From contig CM035309.1 in assembly GCA_002900995.3 (NCBI GenBank), positions 248,001 through 312,000 of the forward strand: DNA of 64,000 nt. The letters are read 5' to 3'. Origin of the DNA: Ganoderma boninense. Lineage: Eukaryota > Basidiomycota > Agaricomycetes > Polyporales > Polyporaceae. Numbering within the stretch: the first letter of the stretch is position 1; the number at the start of each line of letters is the position of its first letter. The translations under genes were made by a program, and so were the position numbers. The notes under the pieces were generated by a model, which saw only the letters and a list, made by a program, of their open reading frames with translations, had not been told where the DNA came from and made no database searches. Positions 54,596-64,000 of the stretch are shown here, piece after piece.

Positions 54596-55917
54596 TGGTC
54601 TGAGGGCGCGATTTATGACGTTATTACTTACATCTATATTTAATTCGTGCGTCGGGGTAATTGCCATGGCATGGGTGTCAAATTGTGGGCAAGGCTGAGA
54701 CCATGGTGTTCTGAAACATCGGTTGCATGGAAACGTAGCGCCCAGGATAATGTTGGATGATCGCTAGTCTGCACAAGCGCCCTTGCTTGCTTTCGCTCAG
54801 CGATGACAACGCCGCCTGACGATGCACTCTCTCTCTATTCTCCGGCCCTCATTTGCAAGGGCGGGACACTTCGCATGTTTCTCTGCCCTTAAACAGGACA
54901 TATCGTCTAGCTATCGCGCGACCGGCTTCCTCAGCGGCCTGAGTCGGTCTCTGGTGGACTCCAGCTTTGCCTGCACTCGAGTCTGCGACTGCGCTCGCTT
55001 TCTCTCATCCTGCTCTAGTGAATTCAACAATCAACCGACCACGGCACAGCAAGGTGTTTCGCAAGTCCTCAGGAGCTGCTGATTAAGTCGGTTCCGCTAT
55101 GTAAGTACTATGTCTTTCATCGGAACAGACTGTTCCCATGCCCATTATATGTCCAAGGTTTAGGTTTCTTCGTCCACGCATCGAGCACCCGCATCCACGA
55201 CCTCCTCTCAGACGAATCTCGCCTCTCAGTGGGAATGAAAACAGGAAACATCTACGCGTTTGACCACTGGCAGCGAGTAGGCGGACCGGCGATGCCTCTG
55301 CGAAGAGAGCAGACAGTCTCGCCGCCTACGGAACGACTCCTTCGACTGCGTATGTTCTTCTGTATGTTTTCACTTTTCGTGGTGCTCAGGGAGCTTGGAT
55401 TCACTCTGTCGACTGCGATCTCATCCGCCGACCCTTCCAGTTCCGGTGAGAAGGCAACCATGAAACAGCTGATAGTTGTTAGAGCGGACGTGCCGCAGCG
55501 TGCAGGGTGGGTACGATTCTACGAAGCAGCCTGTACACGCGGTGCTCTAGTCACCGGTCCTCCACGTCCTCACGAGTTCTTGCGTTCATCTCCCAGCCGG
55601 CGATCAGATGACCTCACGCGCTGCCCTTCGCTACCGGTACCCACGACCGCACTGGGAATCAATGCTGTGCCGTCTGTCGGGTGCATATGATTCCAACCTT
55701 GTTCTGTTCCATCATGCTCACTTCTTCCACTCAGCGCTCCGAGAATGCTGACGAAAGGTCTCCCATCATGCTTAAGAGGTGGAGTATAAATTGGTCGCTC
55801 CGAGCGGTTTCGCGCTGTGTTCCGCTCCACGTCGGTTCCCACCAGGCTCGGACCCACAGCTGCGAGCTACAACTCAGCTCCACTGCTCATCGTCCCCTTT
55901 GTTTTTAATTGCTCACC
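54596..55917. other. Intergenic region between the GH43 copies
   Basis: No gene supported. It includes pyrimidine-rich sequence before 55918, probably the leader of copy 2. Confidence 0.4.
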
Positions 55918-57144
55918 ATGAGGATCTCTCGTATTCTATCGTCGCTCGCATCGCTCGTAGCATTCGCTCTCGCGACTCCGAACCCGCTTCCCGGCAGCAG
56001 TGCGTACAATCTCTTCTCAACTTCTGCTTCCGGCTCCTCCGCCCATTTTGACGTCCATCCCCTCTCATAGGCAACATCACCCTGCGCGACCCGGCGATCC
56101 TGTACAACTCGGCCAGCAAGAAGTATTTTGTGTTCTCGACTGGCGACCATATCCCGATCTTCACCTCCACCTCTCTCCTCGGGCCCTGGACAAACGTTGG
56201 TGCCGTTTTGCCGAGCTGCACCAGCATAACAGGCATCACGCCGGCCGGGGACTGCAGCCTGTGGGCGCCCGACGTGCATCTTGTCAACGGGGAATATGTG
56301 CTGTACTACTCCGTCTCTACGGGCGGGAGCCAGAACTCGGCGATCGGCGTCGCGACGAGTCCGTCGATGGAGCCGGGGACGTGGACGGACCACGGGCAGG
56401 TCGTGAGGTCCCAGCCGGGGGACGCATTCAACTCCAGTACGTCTCCCTTCTCCTTTCCGTCTTAACTTCGCATGGCTGTCCCTTCGTTGCTGTTAGCGTC
56501 TTTGTCTGCCTCTGACGTGTTTCATCCGCGATGCACAGTCGATCCGAACCTAGTCGTCGACTTCGACGGCGAGCTCAAGCTCGGCTTCGGCTCGTGGTGG
56601 GGCGGCATCTACCAGATCGTGCTCAGCAGCGTCACGACCCAGATGGAAAGCCCCCCAGGCGACCACCTCGCTGGAGGAAACGGTCGTCCGGCCGAGGGCG
56701 GCTTCACGTACCAGCCCCCAGGCGCCTTCTACTGGTACGAGTTCTTCTCGGACGGGATCACTCCCCTTCAGGGCGTACGTCTCCCCTTCCTCGTCTCTCC
56801 CTCTTGCGTTTTGGGCTGACACACATCGCGGTGCATAGGCGACGTCGCGCCCTGCCCCCGGGGCGGAGTACAAGGTGCGCGTCGGGCGCGGTCCGAGCGC
56901 GACAGGGCCGTTCATCGACCAGACGGGGGATTCAATCACGGACGGCACCACCTCCGGCACACTCGTGCTCGGCTCGCATGACAACATCTACGCGCCGGGC
57001 GGACAGAGCTTGTTCCGCGACCCGGTGAGCAACCGGGACGTGATCGTGTACCACTATGTGAAGAACGACGACTTCGGGGGGCCGTCGTACCTGGGGATCA
57101 ACTACGTAGACTTCTCGAGTGGGTGGCCCGTTATTGTTGACTGA
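55918..57144 (+). CDS. Secreted GH43 arabinanase-like enzyme, copy 2
   Basis: Exons 55918-55999, 56071-56436, 56539-56774 and 56839-57144 give 329 aa, with exon lengths (82, 366, 236, 306) identical to copy 1, while intron lengths and sequences differ. A signal peptide (MRISRILSSLASLVAFALA) precedes TPNPLPG. Catalytic blocks are LRDPAILYN, CSLWAPDVHLVNGEYVLYYS and RPAEGGFTY; all key acids are kept. Both copies are probably active. They differ mainly in the loop after IPIFTS and around the VTTQMESPPG segment, which may alter substrate preference. Confidence 0.88.
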
Positions 57145-57426
57145 GGTTAGCTCGATCCCGAAACCGCCCCGCGTGCTGATAGGGGAGAGGTATTCGTACC
57201 AGACTCGGACCTGAGCTGAGGCTGTCTCGTGTCTCTACTGCATTTGGTGGACTGCTATATTTATTGGGTGTCCTCCACCATCAGGCAGTCGGCTGATTTC
57301 CAGCTTTGGGCAAGAAGAATGACTTTTATGTAACTGGCACGAAGGTTCGTCGGTTAGCTGGAATGACCTTAGCGCCCCTTGCCAGCTCATCGTCTTTCCG
57401 CATCGCCACCACCACCCAGGTCGAGA
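57145..57426. other. Short intergenic stretch
   Basis: 3' flank of GH43 copy 2 and promoter of the F-box-like gene; a TATATTTA-like sequence lies near 57255. Confidence 0.4.
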
Positions 57427-59166
57427 ATGACTTTGCTTACTCTCAGCGACGACGTCCTCTTCCTCATATTCTCTCTCTTCCGTGGACGAGAGGCTCTGCC
57501 TTCTTGCCTGACATGCAAACGGGTGTATCCTCTGGCTGTTGCTAGGGTCGCCTCCTCTGCGGTCTGTCGGAGTCCTGCGCAACTCCGCCGCCTCCACAAT
57601 TACTACATCTCGACTGATCGAATCACCGGCGTACCTCGAGCAAAATATCTGGAGGACTTGCACATCCACGCGACTACGTTTAAGAAACAGCCCAATGGAG
57701 CAGAACCCGTCTCGCTCCATCTCGTCGTCGAGTTGTTGTCCCATGCACACAACATTCGGCGGCTTGCTCTGGATGAATTTCTCACCGCCGTGGAAGCCGA
57801 GCCCAAGATCGTGCTCGCACTCTCCTCGATGCAACGACTCGCGCAGATCCGACTTTCGAAGGTGGAAGACGACGCTGTCTACGCGCTGCAACGAGTCGGG
57901 AATCCAAAGCGGCTCACACTTGCGTCCCTCGTGTATGACGAAGAGTATGCGGATGGAGGCCATAGGATACCTAAGCTTTTTATCGCACTCGCCATATTTC
58001 CTAACCTGCACACTCTCATGTTATGGGAATTCAAGCCGTGGATCGAGGAAGATGACGCTCCATCCTTCCCTCCTCTTCCCACCGTCCGCTATCTTCTCCT
58101 GTCTTGGGCATCTCCTCCCTCCATCGGCATCATCGAACATTGCCCCAACCTGTCCACTCTGGCGTTCTCCGGGGACTTTGATATCGCTGACGAGACGGAG
58201 AGCATCGGTCCAAGATGGCGCCCGCTTCGCCGTGTCATGCTCGCGGAGTCGCGAGATGGGGTGTGCGTGGTTGATCGATTGGGCCCCGTGAGCCTCTTCC
58301 AAGTTAGCAAAAGTCTGGACGTCGCGGCCCAGATGGCCAACCCGTTTTTCCTCGAGCTCCTTCGTCTCGCATCTCCAGTCGGACTCTATCTCGGACTTGA
58401 GGTGTACCAGTGTCAGTGGGCATTGTCATCGCCATTCTGGAAGGACTTCCCGGAGGCTGGGACGATGCTACGCTCCCTGGAGCTCAAGTTGGACTGGTCC
58501 ATCCCATGGTCCGGACCGGACTATGAGCAGATGGTGCGTTCACCCATCGTCTCGCACTGTGGTGTCTGCTAACCCTTCACAGCTTCGTCAGCTCCTCGAC
58601 ACGCTCGGAAACATCCCGCTATTGGTGCTGAAGATCGTAGTTCCCCAGACGTCTGTGCCAAGCCGCATATTTTGCGGTCTCAATATCAATGCTGCGGCGT
58701 ATAAAGGCAAATTGGCTGAAGCAAAGGTGCGGGAGAAGGAGCGTGTCCAGGCGGTAGCTGAAATGCCCCAACCCTTCGTGGACGCGATACCGTCTCTTCG
58801 GTATTTCTGTCTCACGGACATGGAGCCAAACCCCGCCCTCGTGGATGACGCGGACGTTTCCGAATATTCAGACGAATCTGATACGAATGAGACAGAGAAT
58901 AACGTCACCCCGGAACACTGGAAATGGGACGCCCTCCGTGAGATTGGATCTGCAAAGCAGATGTGGTGGAAGATCGTCGAAGAAGATGGGCGAAGGGTGA
59001 TGGTCGAGATATCCGTGGATGAGGGGGAACGCGTCAAGCGTGAGGTCGAGCTTCAAGAGGACGAGGAAATGTTACAGATTGAAGGTGAGTTCGTTTCGTA
59101 CCTGCTCTCACGCACATCTGATTGACAAGGCGAACAGCGGCTGCTAAATACTCGCTCTCCATGTAG
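57427..59166 (+). CDS. F-box-like protein (second subfamily, copy 1)
   Basis: Exons 57427-58533, 58583-59084 and 59138-59166 give 545 aa. The N-terminus (MTLLTLSDDVLFLIFSLFRG, then CLTCKRVYPLAV) is an F-box-like helical domain. Leucine-rich segments follow (IFPNLHTLMLWEFKP, HCPNLSTLAFSG, AGTMLRSLELKLD), then FVDAIPSLRYFCLTDMEP and an acidic tail ending IEAAAKYSLSM. The intron before the LRQLL segment is at the same place in the gene at 62.5 kb. The last exon is only 29 nt, but the splice phase and the similar last-intron position in the 11.9-kb gene support it. F-box proteins act as SCF substrate adaptors; the target is unknown. Confidence 0.78.
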
Positions 59167-59486
59167 TCCTAATGCTTAGCCCGCGCGTAATGTGATTGTG
59201 GGTTGCGTGACCCCCTCACTTGATCCAAAGCGGTACGAAACGCCGGGATGTGGGCGCCGAATATTGACTCGGAACCTTGTGCAGTCTGCGACCTGCTGTG
59301 CACAACAAAGCCGCTGATTCGTCGTTTTCCGGATCACTGTGCTGCGTTAGCAACTCTACCGCCAACCGCCACGTATCCTTGCTACCACCTCTTCAACAAG
59401 CTCTCCCCTCGAGTTGAGTTGTCGTTCTCTCTGTCGTGTCCGACCGCCACTCTAGTGCTCATAGCATTGGACAATATAGGGGCATC
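59167..59486. other. Intergenic stretch
   Basis: Promoter region of the HET gene; nothing further recognised. Confidence 0.4.
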
Positions 59487-61274
59487 ATGAGACTACTGAA
59501 CACACAAACAGGACAGTTCGTCTGGGTGGGCAACCCTAAACAAGAGAGATACGCAATTCTCTCGCACGTGTGGTCCAAGGATCCCGACGAACCGGAACAG
59601 ACATACCACGACATCCTCAACATCCAGCAGGAGGTCCGAGTCGCTCGGGCTGCTGACCCTTCCATCCCCATCGATGAAGTGCTGCGGAGAGCGTCGCCGA
59701 AGATTCGAAACGCGTGCCGGTACGCCCTCTCAGATGGACTCCCTCTCATCTGGATCGACGCACCCTGCATCGACAAGACCAGCAGTGCGGAGCTGTCAGA
59801 AGCCATCAACTCTATGTACGAATGGTACCACTTGTCGACTGTCTGCTACGCTTTCCTCCACGACGTTACCGAGGATCCATATACAAAGCCATCGTCATTT
59901 CGTCGCAGCGCCTGGCATACGCGGGGTTGGACGCTTCAGGAACTCATTGCCCCAGCCATCCTCGTCTTCCTCTCCAGCGACTGGCGTATTCTCGGTGGAA
60001 AGCATCGCCTCGCGTATGCGCTTGAGGACGCCACAGGGATCGACAGCGACGTCCTCACCCACTCCCGTCCCCTCAGCACTGTCTGCGTCGCCCGGCGGAT
60101 GTTCTGGGCTTCGAAGCGCCGCACGACCCGGAAGGAGGACGAGGCATACTGCCTGATGGGGATCTTCGGGGTTCAATTCCCCATCATATACGGTGAAGGG
60201 CCGAAGGCGTTCCTTCGTTTGCAAGAGGAAATACTCAAACACATCCCCGACCAAAGTATCTTCATTTGGTATCGAGCTGCTCCAACGAAACCTCGTCAAG
60301 GAAGAATGAATGTCCTTCCGAGTCTCCCTGATGAACATGATGACCATGATTCCGCCTCGAGCACCATCTCCCGTATCACTCCCATTTCCTCGAGCTCCAT
60401 CTCCCTTATAACCCCCATTCCCTCAGAACCTACGGAAGACACTCATGAGGATACAAGTCATGACCGCGATGCTCTTTTTGCGTCCAGTCCAGCTCGATTT
60501 GCCCTTTCCTACGACATTCGGACGATTCCCAAGGACGTCCTGGCGCAAAAGTTAGGGATCCCCAAGCTTCCTCCTACTACGTACATCGTCACCTCCGAAG
60601 GCATGCGGGTCACATTCCCACTACGTTCGATCGCACCCGCAGTCGACGTCGCTGTCCTAGCTTGTGAAGACCGGAACGGAAACCTGCTTGGACTTATACT
60701 CAGACAGACCAAACTAGCCTTCGTGTGCTCCGTTGGCGCCCCCCTCAACAACCACTCTTTCCTCGAAAACAGCTCCAGCATCATAACACAACATCCCTCG
60801 GTCTATATACATCCCATCTCTGCGGTCGACAGCTACCCTCGTCCTGCCAAGTCTACTAGTATTCTCAGGTCGATTTTCTCCACCAGATCAGTACGGACGA
60901 CGGAGGTCCAGCCTCCCACAGTTGCCGAAGTTTACATCGTCCACTATCGTAACCCGTCTACGCCACCGCACCCTGCGTTCACTTTGGAGTGTTTGCAAGC
61001 AGACCTCAGTCCTCTCAAGATAATCCACTCTCGACATCTTCAATCCACTGGCCCGCCGTACACATGCGTCTTCTCCGAACTTCAACCCTCTCCAGTCATC
61101 GACACCTTCGCACAGCCCTCCTCAGTGGCAGACGTCTCCACCCTCCAGCCTGTAATGGATGCACCATCTTACACTCTTCAGATTACTGGAGAACCGGAAT
61201 GCCAGTGGACGTTCGTCGCTGAATTTTCAAGGTCACAGTGCACGCGGGGTGGCGCCGAGGCATGGGCACCGTGA
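59487..61274 (+). CDS. HET-domain protein 2 (HET-E-like), ends at an in-frame TGA
   Basis: A single exon encodes 595 aa. The HET domain starts at once: MRLLNTQTGQFVW, RYAILSHVW, LPLIWIDAPCIDKTS, INSMYEWYHLSTVCYAFL, RGWTLQELIAP and EDEAYCLMGIFGVQFPIIYGEG. This is the vegetative-incompatibility (HET-E/HET-D-like) type, but no NACHT or WD40 part follows. The remaining 300 residues have no recognised domain. The stop (TGA, 61272-61274) is followed in the same frame by 235 further open codons that look like natural protein, so the frame may have been cut by a nonsense mutation, or a small intron may remove the stop. Confidence 0.85.
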   Translation: MRLLNTQTGQFVWVGNPKQERYAILSHVWSKDPDEPEQTYHDILNIQQEVRVARAADPSIPIDEVLRRASPKIRNACRYALSDGLPLIWIDAPCIDKTSSAELSEAINSMYEWYHLSTVCYAFLHDVTEDPYTKPSSFRRSAWHTRGWTLQELIAPAILVFLSSDWRILGGKHRLAYALEDATGIDSDVLTHSRPLSTVCVARRMFWASKRRTTRKEDEAYCLMGIFGVQFPIIYGEGPKAFLRLQEEILKHIPDQSIFIWYRAAPTKPRQGRMNVLPSLPDEHDDHDSASSTISRITPISSSSISLITPIPSEPTEDTHEDTSHDRDALFASSPARFALSYDIRTIPKDVLAQKLGIPKLPPTTYIVTSEGMRVTFPLRSIAPAVDVAVLACEDRNGNLLGLILRQTKLAFVCSVGAPLNNHSFLENSSSIITQHPSVYIHPISAVDSYPRPAKSTSILRSIFSTRSVRTTEVQPPTVAEVYIVHYRNPSTPPHPAFTLECLQADLSPLKIIHSRHLQSTGPPYTCVFSELQPSPVIDTFAQPSSVADVSTLQPVMDAPSYTLQITGEPECQWTFVAEFSRSQCTRGGAEAWAP

Positions 61275-61982
61275 CGTCTCGCGGTGAAGGTTACATGCAT
61301 CCACGAAGGCGTGGTCGCACGCGAGAATGATTTTCTCCAGCGCAACTGCTCTGCCAGTGAACCAGGAGATGCTTGCGTCGGCCATGTACACTGTTGGTCT
61401 GGGAATGATCTCTGGCACTTGAGAGACTTCATATATCCGGGCGCCGACGCATGGGGACCACTCATCATCCGACTGGACCTTTACCTCGAACACCCAGGTA
61501 GCCATACGTACCCTCCCACATTCTCCATCTCGACAGATGTGACGGTACCACAAGACCTCACATGCTCACCACACGTAGTTGAGGTCCCCAATTTTAATGC
61601 AATGCCGGCCTGGTATATGACAAGCAGCGCCCTTTCCAATGAATCCGATGATGTGGGACTGGAGTCCAAGTCCGTAATCCGATATCCTCTAAAGTTGTGG
61701 CTCCTCCGCATCAGTGGCAAGGCTATTCGATATGGAAAGGAGGGCTTTCGTCGCATCTCTCGAACCGAATTACATCCCGTTAGACTGCAGGCCCCCACCA
61801 CTCGTAATTTTGGCTACAACAACTTGCGCGACGCTTTTAACCAGGAATCTCCGAACCCAGAGCACGCCGACTGCCCCGCGTTCGAGGACGAGGAGCAGCC
61901 GGAGGCACCAGCAACTCCGTTCACCATCCGGATATCGGTATGTTTGATAGGTATCACGGTACTTTTGATGAATGTGTGCTGA
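61275..61982 (+). pseudogene. In-frame continuation of HET protein 2 after the TGA
   Basis: The same frame as the HET gene stays open to 61982. The sequence (VKVTCIHEGVVAREND, GPLIIRLDLYLEHPG, FSISTDVTVPQD, ending in a hydrophobic ISVCLIGITVLLMNV tail) reads like a normal C-terminal domain with a terminal membrane anchor and has no start codon context of its own. I take it as the lost C-terminus of the HET gene. An alternative is a spliced junction that skips the stop; a 58-nt GT-AG pair (61230-61287) exists but would change frame. Confidence 0.55.
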
Positions 61983-62513
61983 GCGAGGTGGTAGATCATG
62001 GATCGCGTACCCTTCATAGCGTTACGATCACTGAATAGGATGATAGAGCCAGGTCAACCTCTATCCAAGGGGACACTTGCAACCGCCATCGCTCGCGAAG
62101 TACTTCAGTTCTTGGTAAGTCCATCCTTTGTCCGACGGGGAAAATTTGAATTGCAGGACTGAGAGGCATGTTCACATTGTGGCTAGGAACGCGAACGGGC
62201 CTATGGCGATCCACTTCGATACGGAGAGCGGGAGATACAGTTGGAGGACCTCGTTCTTGTCGACGTCGAGCGCGAGTCTCCTACGGTGCTTGTTCCCATG
62301 CTTGCCCTTTCGATCGATGACTCCAATAAGTGAGGGTCGTGAATGTCAGAAGTTTTTCTACGCAGAGGTCGGCATGCAAGTACATACTTACAGGCGAACC
62401 GTTCTCATCCTGTCTAGCTTTCGAGAGTTGAAATCCAAGCCGGGGCGGCCCGAATGTGGTGCCACTACTTGAGAGAATATGATTGCCGCGTTGACGGTGC
62501 ATCGCCACCAAGA
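61983..62513. other. Intergenic stretch
   Basis: A short frame from 61998 followed by a GTAAGT donor could be a tiny exon, but nothing downstream makes a recognisable protein. Otherwise promoter sequence for the next gene. Confidence 0.35.
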
Positions 62514-64000
62514 ATGACCTTGCTTTCGCTCAACGACGACGTCCTCCTCCTCATCTTCTCCCTCTTACAAGGGCAGGACGCACTACACGCATGTCTGGCC
62601 TGTAAAAGGGCATATATTCTGGCCGTTCCTCGCCTCGCTTCGTCGATCCAGTGTTGGACTCCTGACCGACTTCGCCAGATCTGCGATTACTACCTGCCAT
62701 CTGATCCATTCACTGGGACTCCTCGGGTGAAGTATCTGGAAACCTTGACGATCCACGCGACTACGTTTGAGCCGGAGCGTCTTGCATCTGACTCTCATGA
62801 TCTGAATACGGATGACGTTGATGACCTGGATTTCGAGCTCGTCGGGACAGACTTTGCGCAGGCCCATCTCCTCGGAGATCTTCTCGTCGCTGCGCACAAT
62901 ATCCGCGAGCTCTCCTTGGACCGATTTCATTCTCTAGTCAGGAATGAGCCAAGGGTCTCCCTCGCCTTCTCCGCCATGAATCAGCTCGCGCACGTCCGGT
63001 TGGCGATGATCGGCGACGGTACACTCGACGCACTGCAGCATCTACAGAATCCAAAGCGCCTCACGCTTTCATACCACACACCCCATGACGACCCGCTCGA
63101 CGAACCCAAGTCTCTACCGCCCCTCTTGACGGCACTCGCTGCGTTTCCGAATCTCCATACTCTCAAACTATGGAACTTCACGCCGCCGCATCCCGACGAC
63201 GCCGTCGCACTCCCGCAGCTCCCATCCATCCACTACCTCCGTCTCTCCCAATCGTCCGTCCCCGCCCTCGACATGGTCCAACTCTGCCCAAACCTTTCCA
63301 CCCTCGTGTTCTCCGTCGACAGGGAGGAAGGCGACGTGGTCGCGAGCTTCGGCCCGCGCTGGCCGCCCCTCCGCCGCCTCATGCTCGCCGCTCCCGACAT
63401 GGCCGTGTGCGTGGTCGACCGCCTGAGCGCAGTCCGTCTCTTGCAGGTGTCGGGCATGCTGGGGATCGAGGACACCCGTGAGGATGGCGATCCCGCCTCC
63501 CAATTCCTCGAGCTGCTGCGCGTCGCGTCGCCGGTCGGCCTGTATGCCTCTCTGCGCGTAGAGACGGGCGGGTTCTCGGCGCGGTTCTGGAAGGACGTCT
63601 GCGCGTGCGCGCCGAGGCTGCGCTCGCTGGAGCTCAAACTAAGCTACAGCGGGGTGCGGCAGGATGGAGATGGCGACGATTGGCTGGTGCGTTCCGCAAG
63701 TTCGTCGTCCCCTCACCCCATCCCGGCTGCTAACTAGGGCCTCGGACAGGGGCGCCTCCTTGCCAGCGCACTCCAGCACATTCACGGACTCGTGCTGCTC
63801 AAGATCCTCATCCCCCAGGCCGTCCCTCTTATAACCATTATAATTCCTGGGATGGAGGACGACATGCTGAATGCGCAAGCGCGGGAGGCAACCAAGTGGC
63901 GAGAGACGGAGCGCGTGCGCGTGGTAGGTGCGCTGCCGCGGCCGCTTGTCGACGCAGTCCCCTCGCTTCGCTATCTTGCCGTCGCGGACATGTCACCGAA
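62514..64000 (+). CDS. F-box-like protein (second subfamily, copy 2), runs off the window
   Basis: Exon 1 is 62514-63686; a 63-nt intron (63687-63749) leads to exon 2, which continues past the window end. The N-terminus (MTLLSLNDDVLLLIFSLLQG, then CLACKRAYILAV) and the leucine-rich segments (FPNLHTLKLWNFTPP, LCPNLSTLVFSVD, RLRSLELKLSYSG) match the gene at 57.4 kb. Exon 2 resumes with the helical QAREATKWRETERVRVVGAL and VDAVPSLRYLAVADM segments. Compared with its paralogue it has an extra acidic insertion (LNTDDVDDLDFELVG). An earlier TAG acceptor at 63737 is rejected because it abuts the branch-point-like CTAAC. Confidence 0.78.

Noticed and set aside
61998..62157. Possible tiny exon starting MDRVPFIALRSLNRM with a GTAAGT donor
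   Set aside because: After splicing it stops almost at once and nothing downstream matches a protein; too little to call a gene.
1..64000. CRISPR arrays, bacterial operons, rRNA or tRNA genes
   Set aside because: No regularly spaced direct repeats with unique spacers, no cloverleaf with a GGTTCRANTCC-type box, and no rRNA signature were seen; the introns and families are fungal.

Overview
The window looks like nuclear DNA of a filamentous basidiomycete, probably an Agaricomycete of the polypore type. Genes on both strands are split by short (mostly 42-100 nt) GT-AG introns. The families seen are typical of that group: a Zn2Cys6/fungal-specific transcription factor with many tiny exons, DUF6818, HET-domain proteins, expanded F-box-like families, a PIF/Harbinger-type transposase and GH43 arabinanases. 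The genus is inferred from family content; nothing in the sequence names it.

Layout. 1-3.1 kb: a nearly perfect 2.2-kb palindrome beside a 5'-truncated DDE transposase. 3.4-5.4 kb (-): a Myb/SANT-like DUF6818 protein. 6.9-11.4 kb (+): a 16-exon Zn2Cys6 transcription factor with a 6-nt micro-exon inside the zinc cluster. 11.9-17.6 kb (+): two tandem F-box-like genes; the second is interrupted by a 1.3-kb CACTA-like transposon with a clean 3-bp target duplication. 17.7-21.1 kb (-): ORC1, the one clear housekeeping gene, with an unusually long intron in its BAH region. 22.6-24.1 kb (+): an uncharacterised conserved-looking protein.

25-52 kb is an accessory, fast-evolving block. It holds (i) small proteins with about four membrane segments in three related types (here A/B, C and D), with intact, chimeric and broken copies at 26.7, 27.5, 28.7, 30.4, 31.0, 32.1, 34.1, 34.7, 48.1 and 51.5 kb; (ii) three tandem copies (41.1, 44.2, 49.6 kb) of a larger unrecognised membrane protein with a WGGWYN motif, the third with a 1-base homopolymer frameshift; (iii) a single-pass membrane protein at 35.5 kb with a decayed copy at 37.5 kb; (iv) a HET-domain gene at 38.7 kb; and (v) dispersed non-coding blocks that start near GTATTACATAA and recur with the duplicated units.

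53.4-57.1 kb: two tandem secreted GH43 arabinanase-like genes with identical exon lengths. 57.4-64 kb: two further F-box-like genes flanking a second HET-domain gene whose frame carries on after one in-frame TGA. The last F-box-like gene runs off the window.

How the parts may work together is only partly visible. The arabinanases would act outside the cell on pectin side chains. HET proteins are known for non-self recognition. F-box proteins usually select targets for ubiquitination. The duplicating membrane families lie beside the HET genes, so a recognition or self/non-self role is an attractive but untested inference.
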